DNA of 64,000 nt from Tillus elongatus (lineage: Eukaryota > Arthropoda > Insecta > Coleoptera > Cleridae): assembly GCA_964006375.1 (NCBI GenBank), contig OZ023264.1, forward strand, positions 172,458,295 through 172,522,294, given 5' to 3'. Positions 21,941 through 33,275 of the stretch are shown piece after piece. Position numbers and translations under genes: made by a program. Within the stretch, counting starts at the first letter, position 1. Every line of letters begins with the position of its first letter. The notes below the pieces were generated by a model. The model saw nothing but the letters and a program-made list of their open reading frames with translations. It did not search any database and was not told where the DNA came from.

Positions 21941-23503
21941 ATTTCTTTCCGAATTTGGCTTGTTAAGATGTTCTCAGACGGGTTTGCTCAGCTGTGCAGC
22001 CTGCTTGGCTTTTTACGTTGTGTTTGTCACTGTGATCTTAGTTAGTTTGTTAACTGAGTTTTAACTTGTATTGGCTCCTTCAGTGTGGGACTCAGTCCGG
22101 TTTTATTGTGTAAAAAATACTGTTTTAGCTCCTGACACTCTGTCAGTTTAGTTTGCGTGGCGGTTTGGGCTTAGTTTTGTTGTTTGACATTAGCTTTTGT
22201 TGGACTCTTGAGCTTTCTGTAGCTACCGTGTAATGCTCGCATGTAAGACCTACCATAAACACAGTTTAGGACAACCATCTTTTGTATTCTAGGCCCTTAG
22301 CCAATGAAGATGGTTAAGGTATACTGAAACGCGTAAAAGCGTTTAAAAATAAATACATTATCTGGTGGAACAAAGCCTTTGATTTTAATTTTTTTTATCA
22401 TGTCAAACGCAGACTTAATGACGTTTAAAAATAATATCTATTAACACACGCTGTGGTTAATATGGACCAGTCAGAGCTGGAAAATCTTCTACTAACACAA
22501 AGTAACTGCCACCAGACCTGACCTAACCTGACTGGATGAACATGTTGGCCCCATTTTGAACGGGTTAATGGGTCCCTTTTACACGGGTTAACTGTATTAA
22601 ACACAGAGACCTTCTATTAAAGTACGCTGTTTTATGACTTGAACGTGAGGCTCTTGGCAAACGTTTTTATTTAAAAAAAAGCCTGGACGCAGCAAGTGCA
22701 TTATGGAAGTGAATTTTTATAAAAATGTTTTTTAATAGCAAATATGTCTTTTAACTGACCAGGCATCAATTTGGTCACCGGTATAACGTATATAGTAGTA
22801 AAAATGTAACATATTTTATCAAAATAACTTATTGTTTAAAAATGTTCAAACATTTTCCGAACATAAGCTTAAAATGTTTCCAAGAAAACTCGTCAGATCA
22901 GGTCAGGTCAGGTATGGTGGCAGTTACTTTGTGTTAGTAGAAGCGTTTCCAGCTCTGACTGGTCCATATTAACGACAGCTTGTGTTAATAGATATCATTT
23001 TTAAACGTCAACAAGTCTGGGTTTGAGATGATTAAAATAAATGAAAATCAAAGGTTTTGTTCTACCAGTTAATGTTTTAACTTTTAACGCTTTTACACGT
23101 TTAGGTTCACCTGAACCATCCTCTTGGGTTACAGACCTAGAATACAAAAGATGGGTGTCATCAACTGTGTTTCTGGTAGGTCTTACATGCGAGAATTACA
23201 CAGTAGCTGCAGAAAGCTCAAAAGTCCAACAAAAGCTAATGCCAAACAACAAAGCTAAGTCCGAAACGCCACGCAAACTAAACTAACAGAATGTCAGGAG
23301 TTTAAAAAGTATTTTTTTCCACATTAAAACCGGACCGAGTCTCACAATGAAAACACACTGAACGAGTCAATACAAGTTAAAAGTCAGTTAACAAACTAAC
23401 TAAGATCACAGTGACAAACACAACGTAAAAAGCTAAGCAGGAAACACAGCTGAGCAAAACCGTCTGAGAATATCTGAGTAAGCCAAATTCAGAAGGAAAT
23501 GGC
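21941..23503. mobile_element. Foldback element with about 600 bp arms
   Basis: The left arm (21941-22532) and right arm (22892-23503) are reverse complements over their whole length. Landmarks: tttttacgttgtgtttgtca, gtgatcttagttagtttgtt, gcatgtaagacctacca, ggaccagtcagagctgga, acacaaagtaactgccacca. The 360 bp spacer contains a truncated M-type MITE (22685-22890). No frame is conserved between the arms. The type of element is uncertain; two head-to-head long terminal repeats or a foldback transposon would both fit. Confidence 0.85.
22685..22890 (+). mobile_element. MITE family M, truncated copy
   Basis: Starts ggacgcagcaagtgcattat and follows the M sequence (ggtcaccggtataacgtata, caaaataactta, cataagcttaaaatgtttcc), but stops where the right foldback arm begins, so its other terminus is lost. 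Confidence 0.75.
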
Positions 23504-25750
23504 TAGAGAGGCCGCCTACCCCTTCTCGACCCCTAGAGCCGGAAAGGTCCCATTTCATCGATTGCCACCTCTAAATTTTTCCTGCGCAATTGTAAATTAT
23601 TTAGCATTGCTAACGTTTAATATTTGATTTTGTAATGAACAATATAAACTGAATCACTCTTTTCTTATTGTTTAGTCAGGCCACGTACCAATATTAACGG
23701 CGAAAATTACGCCCCATTTGTTTCCAACTACATGCTCTATTTTTAGTGGTTTATTAATATTTTCTAATTAGTGTTAGATATGATTATCGTTACAAAGGAA
23801 ACACTTTTGCAGAAGCCAAATATTACTCTAACCACGTAAACTTCTAATGAAATAGTTGAGTAAAAGATCATGGTCAGGTGTAACGATTCACATTTTACCT
23901 GCAATCATTACTGGTTTAAAAACACAAAATATCCGTTGAGAATGTTCTATAACAAATTATCATTTCATCTTATTGATAATTCGTTAGGTAAGGTACGAGT
24001 CCATTTTCAATGTTAAGAGGGAGTCGAAAATGTATATGCAACTCTGTCATGAAATTAACCTTGGAAGTCCTGAACTATAGGCGAGGGACGTAGGTGTTAA
24101 GGGGAAGACAATCTGAATCTCGAGAAGGACAGACGTTAGCTCGAGAGGAGTCGACACTGGCACGTTACCGCGTAAATACCTTTCAATTGCGGTGGCTAAA
24201 AATTATTTTAAAAAGGGGTGATAAAACCCTTTCTGTTATCTGTACCACCTAATAGTAATTCTCAGTGATTGTTTAAATTCATTTTAGTGGCTTTTGAATT
24301 TAAATAAACGCCGTGGTTGGCATAAAAATGCGAGTTAACAGTGATCCTTTGTTTCCGACCTGGTGTATTTCTAACGTTAATCAGAAAGAGTTTCTGAGTA
24401 TAAGCGAACTTTGAGTCAATTGGCAGTAAATTTCACTTTGGCCAATTTATGTTTTAATTGTTGTTTGAAAAGTTTTCGTCAAAGTAATTCAGCGTATCGA
24501 CATAGGGGATAAATTGTCTCCTAGTATTGGAACAACAAAATCCACGGGCCCAATAACCGCTAATGGGAAGTACCAATCATTCTCTCCAGCATTCCCTCTC
24601 TTATTGAAGTTTGTGAGTTTGTGTCAGGTTGGTCAGCTGACCCAGTTGGAAAGCATCTTCATAGGGTCATCAGCTAACTCAATGCAGGAAGACTTGGTGA
24701 GTCGATATAATTCCTATCTCTATAAACCAGCAGAATTTCTCAAGCAGCAATCTAATATTTGAACCCTTACAACTTGAACTTTTAAAATAACGTAATCAAA
24801 CTTGAACCAAAATAATGTCAGGGAGGTGCTGTAAGGACAACTGTAAATTTCCTGTTTAATCTTAGGATTTTGTCAATTTTGTGAATTTAAATACATATTT
24901 CTTGAAATTGTAATTGGCAAATTTCGTCTGAAAATATCTAACCTGTACATTCTTTTTAATATCTTTTATTTTAAATCATCAATGTAGAAATTTCACGTAG
25001 AATTTTTTTATGGAGCCTCACTCAAAGAACTGGCCAGTTAGGTTATTAAAAAAACTAACCGAGTTGGTTGACAAACGTAAAGCAATTTACCTACTAATTT
25101 GTGTTTGCTTTTGAGCTGTAAAATACAGCATTTGATTTTTAATATACCTCAAGTAGCTAATGTTAATATTTTAGTAACCTACAATCATTTTTTTATCTTA
25201 TTATTTTGTCATATGCATGTAAAATGATAATTCCTTTTTCTTGAAGTTCTTGCTGTTTATTTGATTTCTATTTGTGTACGATTAATGTTTATTTGAGATT
25301 TACCAACCATGTTTATTTAATTTTGTTTGCTATTCCAAATTAATTTATATGAATAAATTCAATATTATTGTTACATTAATATATCTGTTTAGCTGAAAAG
25401 TAATTCCTAACCAATATTTCTCACATTTGACGGCGACACAATAAATAATTCTGACTAACTTTTTTCGAGATATCTACAACTTAAAGTAACCAGATTCTGA
25501 TCAGGGGATCCAACAAATATGGGACCTCTGACAGAACAAATCAGAACTATGTAAGTAGTAACCTTTATTTCTTAACATCATGTCACCCTATCACAGTGTT
25601 TCTCATCTTGCAAATAATAAAATCTGATAGATAGATACATTAGGTTAGAGTTCAACAGCTAATGGTGACCTCACTACCAACCGGATTTAGATCCACTTGA
25701 GGTCAATCTTTAGATAACAGCTTTTTCGCTTACTACATCATACTACATTA
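23504..25750. other. No recognisable gene, 2.2 kb
   Basis: AT-rich DNA with no recognised coding sequence, repeat or structure. An 82-codon frame at 24514-24762 has no motif I know. Confidence 0.4.
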
Positions 25751-25751
25751 C

Positions 25752-25888
<137 letters not shown>

Positions 25889-25889
25889 T

Positions 25890-26690
25890 GAGAGTATTAA
25901 CGTTTTTATTCGAAGGAGGTTACAGTGTGTGGCATAAGCCTTTGTCCTGGTATTTATCGTCCTTTATCGAATACACAGGAGGTTTTTTGACGTAACTTCT
26001 GCTGGAATTTGTTCTATGTACTTTATCTGATAGTATGTTTATGTTCACACTAAACATCGGTATGTTTCCATCCACTAATTAGTTCTATAAACTTAATTAG
26101 CGAATAATCTCGGCGCTAAGAGTAATGAAAACTTGCTTACGGTTTATAAGGTATTCTTGTTTTGGATATCTGGTGAAATTCAAGCGCTTGCAACTTTGTA
26201 GCGCCATTCCATTCAAATAAATTAGATTTTCAATAAGTTACAATATAGAGCAATTAGCAGATATTCGTGAGCACGATCTGCGGAAATGAAACGTACAATT
26301 ATAATTGCGAGTCGTAATTAAAATAATGAAAGTTGCAAACTGGAAGTTGAGTCAAAGTGATTATTTTCATAAACAGCGTTAATTACAAGAAACTTGTAGA
26401 TTTATTCATTTACACTAATTTCTACTGTTCGATTCTAAAAAAAATATGAACGTTCAAAGACGACGGAGCAAGCCCAATGGTAGAGATCTCCATGATTTTG
26501 ACTTTTAGAGAAAAGTGAACTTGACAACAGAATATAAATATGTAAGGAACCTGATCTATTTAGAAAGACTATTTTTGCAGAACAAAGGGATCGATGGCTA
26601 GCTAAAAAGTAGGGTGAATGAATGTAGAAAATGCCTGGGAGCTATGATCACTGTGGTATATTTTGAGAGACTGAAATGACTATACGGCGG
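25890..26690. other. No recognisable gene
   Basis: AT-rich DNA. 26550-26640 (tatttagaaagactattttt...gaatgaatgtagaaaatgc) may be a scrap of LINE reverse transcriptase but is too short to call. Confidence 0.4.
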
Positions 26691-26694
26691 TATA

Positions 26695-27865
26695 CAGGGT
26701 GATTCATAAGTGGTGACCAAAAATGAAACCCCATGTTCTTTGAACAATTTTAGAGACGGTATGTCCCATAAAAAAATTTCCTATAATGCTTCATTAAAAA
26801 GATACAGGGTGTTGAAGTTGAATTTCAAAAAATAAAACTTCCAAATTTTTTAAAATGTAGTACATATATTTTGCTGAAACTTCGCATGTGTAGGCTGTTA
26901 TGGAAGGCGCGTATTCTACCATAACAATCTTCGTACTTAGCGCTCCTAGAAAACCGTGTAGAAAGCATTCTAGATGATATTCCACTAGCAACAAGAGGTA
27001 CAATGTGGTACCAGCATGACGGTGCACCAGCGCATCATAGTCGAAACGTTGTTACATGGCTACATGAACATTATAATGAAAGATGGATTGGCAGACCTGG
27101 ACCAATACATTGGCCTGCAAGATCACCGGACTTAAACCCAGTTGACTTCTATCTTTGTGGTAATTTTAAGCGACTGGTATACAGTGAACAAATAAATACA
27201 CCAGAGCAGCTAAACAAACTGATAAATAATGCTTTTCGTCATATTCAAGCAACAATGAATCCTCAAGACATTAAATTTTCCATATTAAAAAGATGTCGTG
27301 CGTGTATTCAGGCCAATGGAGGCATTTTTGAACATTTATTGTAATAAATAAATTACTATAAGCCTGACAAAAGTGTATCATTGCGATTTTCTAGCAAACA
27401 ACGACTGGTTAAAAATCATGAACTGTGCTCTAAAACACTTACCTGATTCATTGCTTACTCGAAAAATAAGCGTCGTACAGAAAATTATCAAGAAAGTCAT
27501 TTTGTTGACGAATGAAAGCAAGATTCAAAAAATAAAAAATAAGACAAAATATCATTGGCGTACCTGTTTTTTTCTTGAGGGATAAGCAATGACATGTGGA
27601 TACTCCTGCCACTGCTGGATTAGCCGATTCAATTGTTATGGTAGAATACGCGCCTTCAATAACAGCCTATACATGCGAAGTTTCAGCAAAATATATGTGC
27701 TACTTTTTAAAAAATTGGGAAATTGTATTTTTTGAATTTTAACTTCAACACCCTGTATCTTTTTAATGAAGCATTATAGGAAAAATTTTTATAGGACATA
27801 CCCTCTCTAAATTTGTTTAAAGAACATGGGGTTTGATTTTTGGTCACCACTTATGAATCAGCCTG
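26695..27865 (+). mobile_element. Mariner-like element, 1171 bp, internally deleted
   Basis: Inverted repeats of about 230 bp begin CAGGGTGATTCATAAGTGGT on the left and CAGGCTGATTCATAAGTGGT on the right (minus strand), each flanked by TA. The left repeat runs directly into the C-terminal half of the transposase, so the N-terminal half was deleted. Arms remain about 95 percent identical by eye. Confidence 0.9.
26925..27344 (+). pseudogene. DD41D mariner transposase, C-terminal half
   Basis: The open frame runs from about 26925; the first Met is at 27003. It contains the second catalytic motif QHDGAPAHH and the third motif RSPDLNPVDFYL, with 41 residues between the two catalytic Asp. Between them is the RWIGRPGPIHWPA block, and the C terminus reads RCRACIQANGGIFEHLL. 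The N-terminal DNA-binding region and the first catalytic Asp are absent because of the internal deletion. The reading frame itself is open to its natural end, so the deletion is probably the inactivating event. It could only move with transposase supplied elsewhere. Confidence 0.88.
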
Positions 27866-27869
27866 TATA

Positions 27870-28140
27870 ACCAACTTCATGTATTCCATTAATGACTGGT
27901 CTAGTTTGTTGGACAACAGACAGTCTGTGGATATAATCTATCTCGACTTTAGCAGAAGGTTCCTCACAATCTGTTCGTCCATAAGCTGGAAAATGTTGGA
28001 ATACGTGGCCTTTGGCTAGGTTGGATCAGGGTGTTTTTAGCCAACAGATCCTTTTCTGTCAAGGTAAGTTCGTGCAAGTTGTACATGAGATCTGTAACCG
28101 GTGATATCCCTCAGTGATCGGTCCTTGCGCCCACTCTCTT
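27870..28140 (+). pseudogene. CR1-like LINE reverse transcriptase fragment
   Basis: Frames read INDWSSLLDNRQSVDIIYLD (palm motif A with catalytic Asp) and FSR, then after a shift KLENVGIRGLWLGWIR and FSVKVSSCKLY, typical of the fingers-palm region of CR1/jockey reverse transcriptases. At least one frameshift and a stop are present. The fragment ends where an R repeat begins. Confidence 0.65.
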
Positions 28141-28272
28141 TTAGTGAATTTTCTTCAAAAAATCACTAATGAGGAGATCCCGACTTTTGAATTTTGAAAA
28201 AAGTTCTTCAAATGAGCGCTAATTAGGCCCCCTAGAACACATATCCGGGCTCAGTTTCAATTTTATATATAT

Positions 28273-28350
<78 letters not shown>

Positions 28351-28940
28351 TCATATTTATATGTATGTATCACACCGATAACTCAAAAACTAATCGGCCG
28401 ATTTTGATTAAATTTGGTGAATACCTTCCTTTTGCAAGTGGCTTGAATAAGTTTGTTAGCCAGGAAAAGCCGCCGAGGTTTTCCCGGAAAATGTTGTTTT
28501 CTTACAACAACAAAAATATCTCCGGAATTAACAAATTAAGGGCAACGAAAGTTAGTACGCGGGTTTACGTCATTATAGGTAAGTCACGTACCACGTTAGC
28601 TCTGTAGGTTAAAGAACAAAAAAGTTACAGGCATTTAAAGAAAAATAGATTTGGGTTTTCGTCAAACGTTAAAGTCGCGATTTAAAACGTCAAAATTGGT
28701 AATATTTAGGCAATGAACCTAAATATTAGCTATGGAGATAAAATGTTTCAAGAAGAATGTTTTACAAAGCCTGAAGTCTTAGTTTCAAACGTCATTGTCC
28801 TTTATTTTACTAAAATGTTTCCAGAAGATTCATTTCAAACAGACCCTTTCTCTGTTGCTTTGGCAGTAGTGTTGGCTATAGAGTTTATCGTTTAATGCTA
28901 TATCATTTTTGTCAAATTTTCGTAAAAAATTATTAATGCT
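28141..28940 (-). repeat. Repeat family R with extended arm
   Basis: R hairpin end (tagtgaattttcttcaaaaa), gagcgctaattaggccccct, TA tract at 28276-28344, then caccgataactcaaaaacta, aatcggccgattttgat, gccaggaaaagcc. This is followed by about 400 bp also found inverted at 57560-58170 and 60310-60640 (ttacaggcatttaaag, aaatgtttcaagaag, gtcattgtcctttattttac, ccctttctctg). Confidence 0.7.
28276..28344. repeat. (TA)n microsatellite, about 69 bp
   Basis: Core of the R copy at 28141. Confidence 0.95.
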
Positions 28941-29156
28941 GAATATATCCATTATTATGCAAGATACAACAAATTGTATACATTAATTATAGGGTGTCTT
29001 GAGCCACATCTTAAAACATATTTCTAGAATTACAGGGTGGCCCATAAGTCGTTAGTGATTCAAATTTTCTTTTTTTTTAATCGAATACGCCTTATGTTAT
29101 TGCATTTTTGCATATTCCATCGAAATATAATACATCTTTCTAAGAAAAGAAATTCG

Positions 29157-29464
29157 GGACGCAGCAAGTGCGTTATGGTGGCGAATTTTAATTAAATGCT
29201 TCAAATTTGAATAGCTTAATTTGCTATTAACCTATAAGGTTGACCAAAAAACCAGTTTTTTCGGGAACACTTTAAGTTTACTTTCAGAAATTTTCGAACG
29301 TTTTCAAACAATAAAGTTATTTTTATGAAACATGGCACATTGTTTCTACTATATAGGTTATACTGGTTACCAAATTTGATGCCAGCTTTCTTAAAAAAAA
29401 CACACATATTTGCTATAAAAACATTTTTATGAAAATTTACTACCATAACGAACTTTCTGCGTCC
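29157..29464 (+). mobile_element. MITE family M, complete copy (308 bp)
   Basis: Left end GGACGCAGCAAGTGCGTTAT, right end (minus strand) GGACGCAGAAAGTTCGTTAT; the inverted repeat extends about 33 bp and the inner 100 bp also pair loosely. Interior landmarks are gctattaacctataaggttg, ttttttcgggaacactttaag and aataaagttatttttatgaa. No frame. It forms the distal end of a 1.1 kb composite that recurs inverted at 56982-58170. Confidence 0.8.
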
Positions 29465-29700
29465 AGACTTTTCAGCTTATACCTAAGAGTTACTCAGATC
29501 ACTGAAGGCCAGTAACATAACATATGTCGAAGAAACAAAAATATATGGCTAATCAGTTATCGATGACGTCATACTGCAGGAAGATTTGGATTTTATCAAT
29601 GAATGGAGGGCCGTATTAAAAATCCCAATAAGTTTTAAAAACGTGTGTGTGAACAAACTTTTTATCGAAATGTAATACATGTTTGTGAGAAAGAAAATTC

Positions 29701-29945
29701 GTGACGCGGCAGGTGCGTTTTGGTAGCGAATTTTCTATAAAATGCTATATTTTCAATAATCTCAATTTGCTATTAACTTAAGGCTCGTTGGCGAGGAAAC
29801 CAGTTTTTTCGGACACATTTCAAGTTTATTTTCGAAAACTTTTTCCACATTTTCACACAATAAAATTATTCTGGTAAAATATTGTAACCAAATTTGATAT
29901 AACATTTTTATGAGAATTCACTTCCACAACGCCTTTGCTGCGTCC
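29701..29945 (+). mobile_element. MITE family M, shorter copy (245 bp)
   Basis: Ends gtgacgcggcaggtgcgttt and, on the minus strand, ggacgcagcaaaggcgttgt. The interior shares caatttgctattaactta and ccagttttttcgg with the 308 bp copy but lacks about 60 bp. Confidence 0.75.
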
Positions 29946-30251
29946 AGTCTTTTAAGAAATCGAATGCCGCAGTTCATTTTGGGACACCTGTGTTAGTCGC
30001 AATTGTTGTACCACGTACCCAATTATACATGCTTTGTGGTTTATTTACTTATTTACCCTTTTAGTTATTAAACCTTTTAACTTGTATTTCTATTTTTTGG
30101 AAACAAAGATTATTATTATAGATTATTGTATAGGTACTAAACATATCAGTATTTCTTGTTACTCATTTGCTTACATACCTATGGATTGTAAAGAGTGACA
30201 TTAAAACACCATTGTTTATTTATTTTCAGTAAAAAAATATTAAATGCATAC

Positions 30252-30362
30252 CTCCACTAACAATGCAGGTTAGTTTCATGTCTCCACCTTCTTCATATGG
30301 TCCTGCTACTGGCCCCACCTCCTTTCCTCTCTCATCAATTATGGTGGGTTTTTGTGGAGGAA
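30252..30362 (-). CDS. Host exon, immunoglobulin domain (sidestep-like)
   Basis: A 111-base exon on the minus strand is bounded by a strong acceptor (ttactctttgttgtttcag, ending at 30363) and a donor GTATGC (from 30251). The frame enters and leaves in phase 1, the pattern typical of immunoglobulin-domain exons, and encodes about 37 residues: PPQKPTIIDERGKEV, GPYEEGGDMKLTCIVSGG. The TCIVSGG stretch is the B strand with the first domain Cys; the partner Cys would be in the next exon. Insect sidestep-family receptors have a very similar VPP.KP.I.DE.G.EV...GPY.EG segment. No stops, intact splice sites and no repeat homology make it the only host coding exon I accept. The neighbouring exons are outside the window or unrecognised. 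Alternative: another insect Ig-superfamily receptor. Confidence 0.65.
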
Positions 30363-30439
30363 CTGAAACAACAAAGAGTAAGCGTAAGCTAGATGTTAAA
30401 ATAAATTGAAAGTTACACGTCACCTGACAAAATCTAATA

Positions 30440-31415
30440 ATAAGCGAACGATATTATTTTTTACATATAGAAATTTATAGATATCTTCAGTTATTGGTTG
30501 GAAACATCACACAAGGGCGCTAGAAAAGGGGTTTCACTCAACAATAACAAGTTTAATACGCCTAATACAGTTTCTGTTTGTAGCTTATAAATATTCTAGC
30601 TATTGGTCTTCGATGTTATGGCCAAATTTTGACATCTATTTAATTTACTTATCTAACAACGTAAACTCATACTGTTAATATAATCATAATAACGAAAGAA
30701 GGTGGAAAGGGCTTGGCTCTTCTTAAAACATCTTGTTTAAATAAAGAATAACAAAAATACACTGAGAAATTCACAGGACATGTTCGTTGAGGTCCCACGA
30801 CCCTACTCGAGGCAAAGTATAACAGGATAGCCGTGAAGTCAAAACAGCGCGTCTTGGGTTAAAAATCTGTTCTGTAAAATTTTGTAAGTGTATTTATATT
30901 CTATATTAACTTTGACTAGTCACAAAAAACCGCGATCTGCTGGAATAATCTATCGCAACAATATAAAACAGCTAATAAGTGCTGCCAATAATATTAACCA
31001 AATATTTGCATGAACAAAAATATTTATCTGTTCGACTCAACAAATAGCAAAAGAAGAAAGTACCGTGAAAAAAGTTAGAATAAAAAAACTGGAGATTACA
31101 TCGTAAATTCGAATGTTAGTTCAACAGCGCAACAGGCGGAGAAGGGTAACAAACGAAGGGTCATACAGTAAATACAATTTTACTGGGAGCAAAGCAAAAT
31201 GCCACTTCCTGCAAAGCGTTATATAATTTAAGCGGTCTCTAATGTTGCTACATCTTACAAAACTTATTGAAGAGAGTCCAGTGCTTTTTTCTGGATGGCC
31301 AGGTCAACCACACCAACAACTTGGACCTTGTTAGCCTTGCTCGTGAGAACGATCTCATACAGCTTTGCTCCCCACCACACTGCATCGTATGCAACTTTTA
31401 GTCGTGTCATTTATG
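30440..31415. other. Presumed intron or intergenic DNA
   Basis: No coding sequence recognised. If 30252-30362 is a real exon, this lies upstream of it on the minus strand. Confidence 0.4.
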
Positions 31416-31419
31416 GCTC

Positions 31420-32300
31420 CTTTAAGCCACTATTATTCAGCAAAAGTGCCTAAATAGTATTGGATGGCCTGTCACAATTTATCAAGTTGCAAAACTATAT
31501 GGCGAGGTGCAGCAGTCAATCACTTTCGAAGAACTAGCATTTACACACTCAATACTGTTCAAATAGCTGAACCCGATGAGAAGCAAGTGTGTTAAAGAAA
31601 TCCAATACGGATAGGCCGGGCGACCTATCAGGCCAACGTATATGCCTGGGCGTCAGCGTTCGGGAAAGTGGTCATCTAAGTAACGCCTCACTATTTGGGA
31701 CTTATGTGCGGGGTACCATCCTGTTGAAAGAAGATCTAGTTCTGCTGGACTAGAGGGACATCTTCTAATAAATGCGGTAATATATTTTGCAGTATGTTTA
31801 GATCCCGGTCTATCTCCCTTGTTGCTCACGAGAAAAAGTGACATGTTAGTTTTTACTTAAGCAATGTATTGTATAATTTCGACTAATAAATCCAGCACTA
31901 CTTATATAAGTTTCATCTGACCAGATAACTATACTTGCAACATTTGGGTCCTGATCAACGTTTTGCTGATACCACTGACATAAATTAGCACGTCATTCAG
32001 CATCTCCAGGATGTGAATTTTTTACTATTCTAAACTTGTATGGTTTAAATTTGTTACGATTTAAAATAGAAGAAACGCTGACACCAACTTGGGACTCAAT
32101 TATTCTGAAAGACGTTTCATGTGCAACAACTACACTACTCAACACGTTAATTACGCTAGCCTCGCGATCCTCTTTATTATATTCTTTCGTCCCAGGTTTT
32201 TGAAAGAGCCGAAGTTTGTTAAATTTGATTTACGCCTTTGGAATATTACTTTATTTGGCTGTTTTCTCTCAGAAAACCTGCGACACCAAAGAATTAACTA
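31420..32300 (-). pseudogene. Mariner-like transposase fossil
   Basis: The minus strand reads, with frame changes, NKFKPYKFRIVKNSHPGDAE, then CQWYQQNVDQDPNVASIVIW with the first catalytic motif WSDET, then (31653-31844) AKYITAFIRRC and DLLSTGWYPAHKSQIVRRYLDD, the block around the second motif, in which the catalytic Asp is lost (STGWYPAH). The rest is scrambled. I find no terminal inverted repeats. It is an old relic of a DD41D-like transposase distinct from the other copies here. Confidence 0.65.
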
Positions 32301-32553
32301 AATAGAAAAAATGCAAATGAAAATAAAAAACTCAGTACCTGTTAAAATAAAGTTGTAATGCTTCATTGGTATTTTAGTGGCACTTGATAAAACATACAAG
32401 CATATCATAGTATTCAACATTTTAAAATATTTGATTTGCGGCCATTACAAACAATAACGAGGTGCGTAAGAACAATCGGAATCTCTTTGTCGAGGTTTTG
32501 TCAAGTGCTAATAACTTTTTTCCTGGTTTCCATGGTGACTCAAAGCATACTAT

Positions 32554-32950
32554 TGTTGCGTTTTCTCCGGGTTCTGGATAAGTGAGACTTTTAATTTTAA
32601 CAAAACAACTTTATTTACTCTCTAAATATGGATACAATAAAGATCTAGAACGTCTCTCTCACAAAACACTTAGTTTATCTGGCCTTACAATCACTAATTT
32701 GTACAAAAGTCGCTAATACACTGAAACTACAGTCGCTACTCTATAACACTTCACACTAGTTACTGCTTCTTCGAGTCACTACAACATTCTCTAACTGAAC
32801 TGAACTGTCCTGGCTTGCTTTCGTCTTTATATACTCGCCGTACCTTCCACCACTTTCTGGAGCGTTCCATTCCAGAATTTTCCAGGACCTTCTTTTACTA
32901 GAAGGTTCTGTGAATACAGATCGGTCCGTGTGTATACAGGGGGATGTATA
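32554..32950 (-). mobile_element. Probable solo LTR with heat-shock promoter
   Basis: On the minus strand, heat-shock elements, a TATA box (GAGTATATAAAGACG, plus 32822-32836), an initiator TCAGTT about 30 bp further, a poly(A) signal AATAAA about 180 bp on (plus 32611-32617) and an end AACGCAACA (32554) follow each other as U3-R-U5 of an LTR would. The outer boundary near 32930-32950 is unclear and no clean target duplication was found, so this is a structural inference. Confidence 0.4.
32865..32908 (-). promoter_or_regulatory. Heat-shock element cluster
   Basis: TTCCAGAATTTTC at 32870-32882 is a perfect TTCnnGAAnnTTC array, extended by another TTC at 32865-32867. GAAGGTTC at 32901-32908 gives a second inverted pair. 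They lie about 35-75 bp upstream of the minus-strand TATA box, the usual place for heat-shock factor sites. Confidence 0.6.
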
Positions 32951-33090
32951 TACAGGATGATCCAAATGTGGTCATCACTCCTATGTTACATAAGAGGTGT
33001 TTCTCGTAATATAAGATCTCTCTCCGTATACAGGGTGTAAGGGTTCTCTGCGCGTACAGGGTGTATATACAGGGTGTTCGGAATGTGCAG
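32930..33090. repeat. Cluster of mariner-like end sequences
   Basis: Five occurrences of TACAGG(G/A)(T/G)G within 160 bp (near 32935, 32950, 33030, 33056, 33067) look like nested or tandem ends of Tc1/mariner-type MITEs. No interior sequence is long enough to classify. Confidence 0.5.
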
Positions 33091-33205
33091 ACCTCAGTTA
33101 TCCGTTCCGACGGGGTACAAGTTGGTAACTTCGTTATTTCTGGTCCTAGAGGGTTGAGACTTCGCCTGAGGGGGGTCACCCCAGGCACCCCAGGGGGGTG
33201 GGGAG

Positions 33206-33275
33206 GCGGTGTTGCCAGATTGTGCAAAAATTCCCAGATGTTGGGGAAGTTCTGGAGATGTGGCAACACCGCACC
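33206..33275. repeat. Small inverted repeat GCGGTGTTGCCA
   Basis: gcggtgttgccaga near 33206 is complementary to tgtggcaacaccgc near 33262, with about 40 bases between. It lies in a GC-rich patch (ggggtcaccccaggcacccc) and belongs to a 96-codon open frame that I do not accept as coding. Confidence 0.6.

Noticed and set aside
23041..23286. 81-codon frame in the foldback right arm
   Set aside because: The homologous stretch of the left arm has no corresponding open frame, so it is not under coding constraint.
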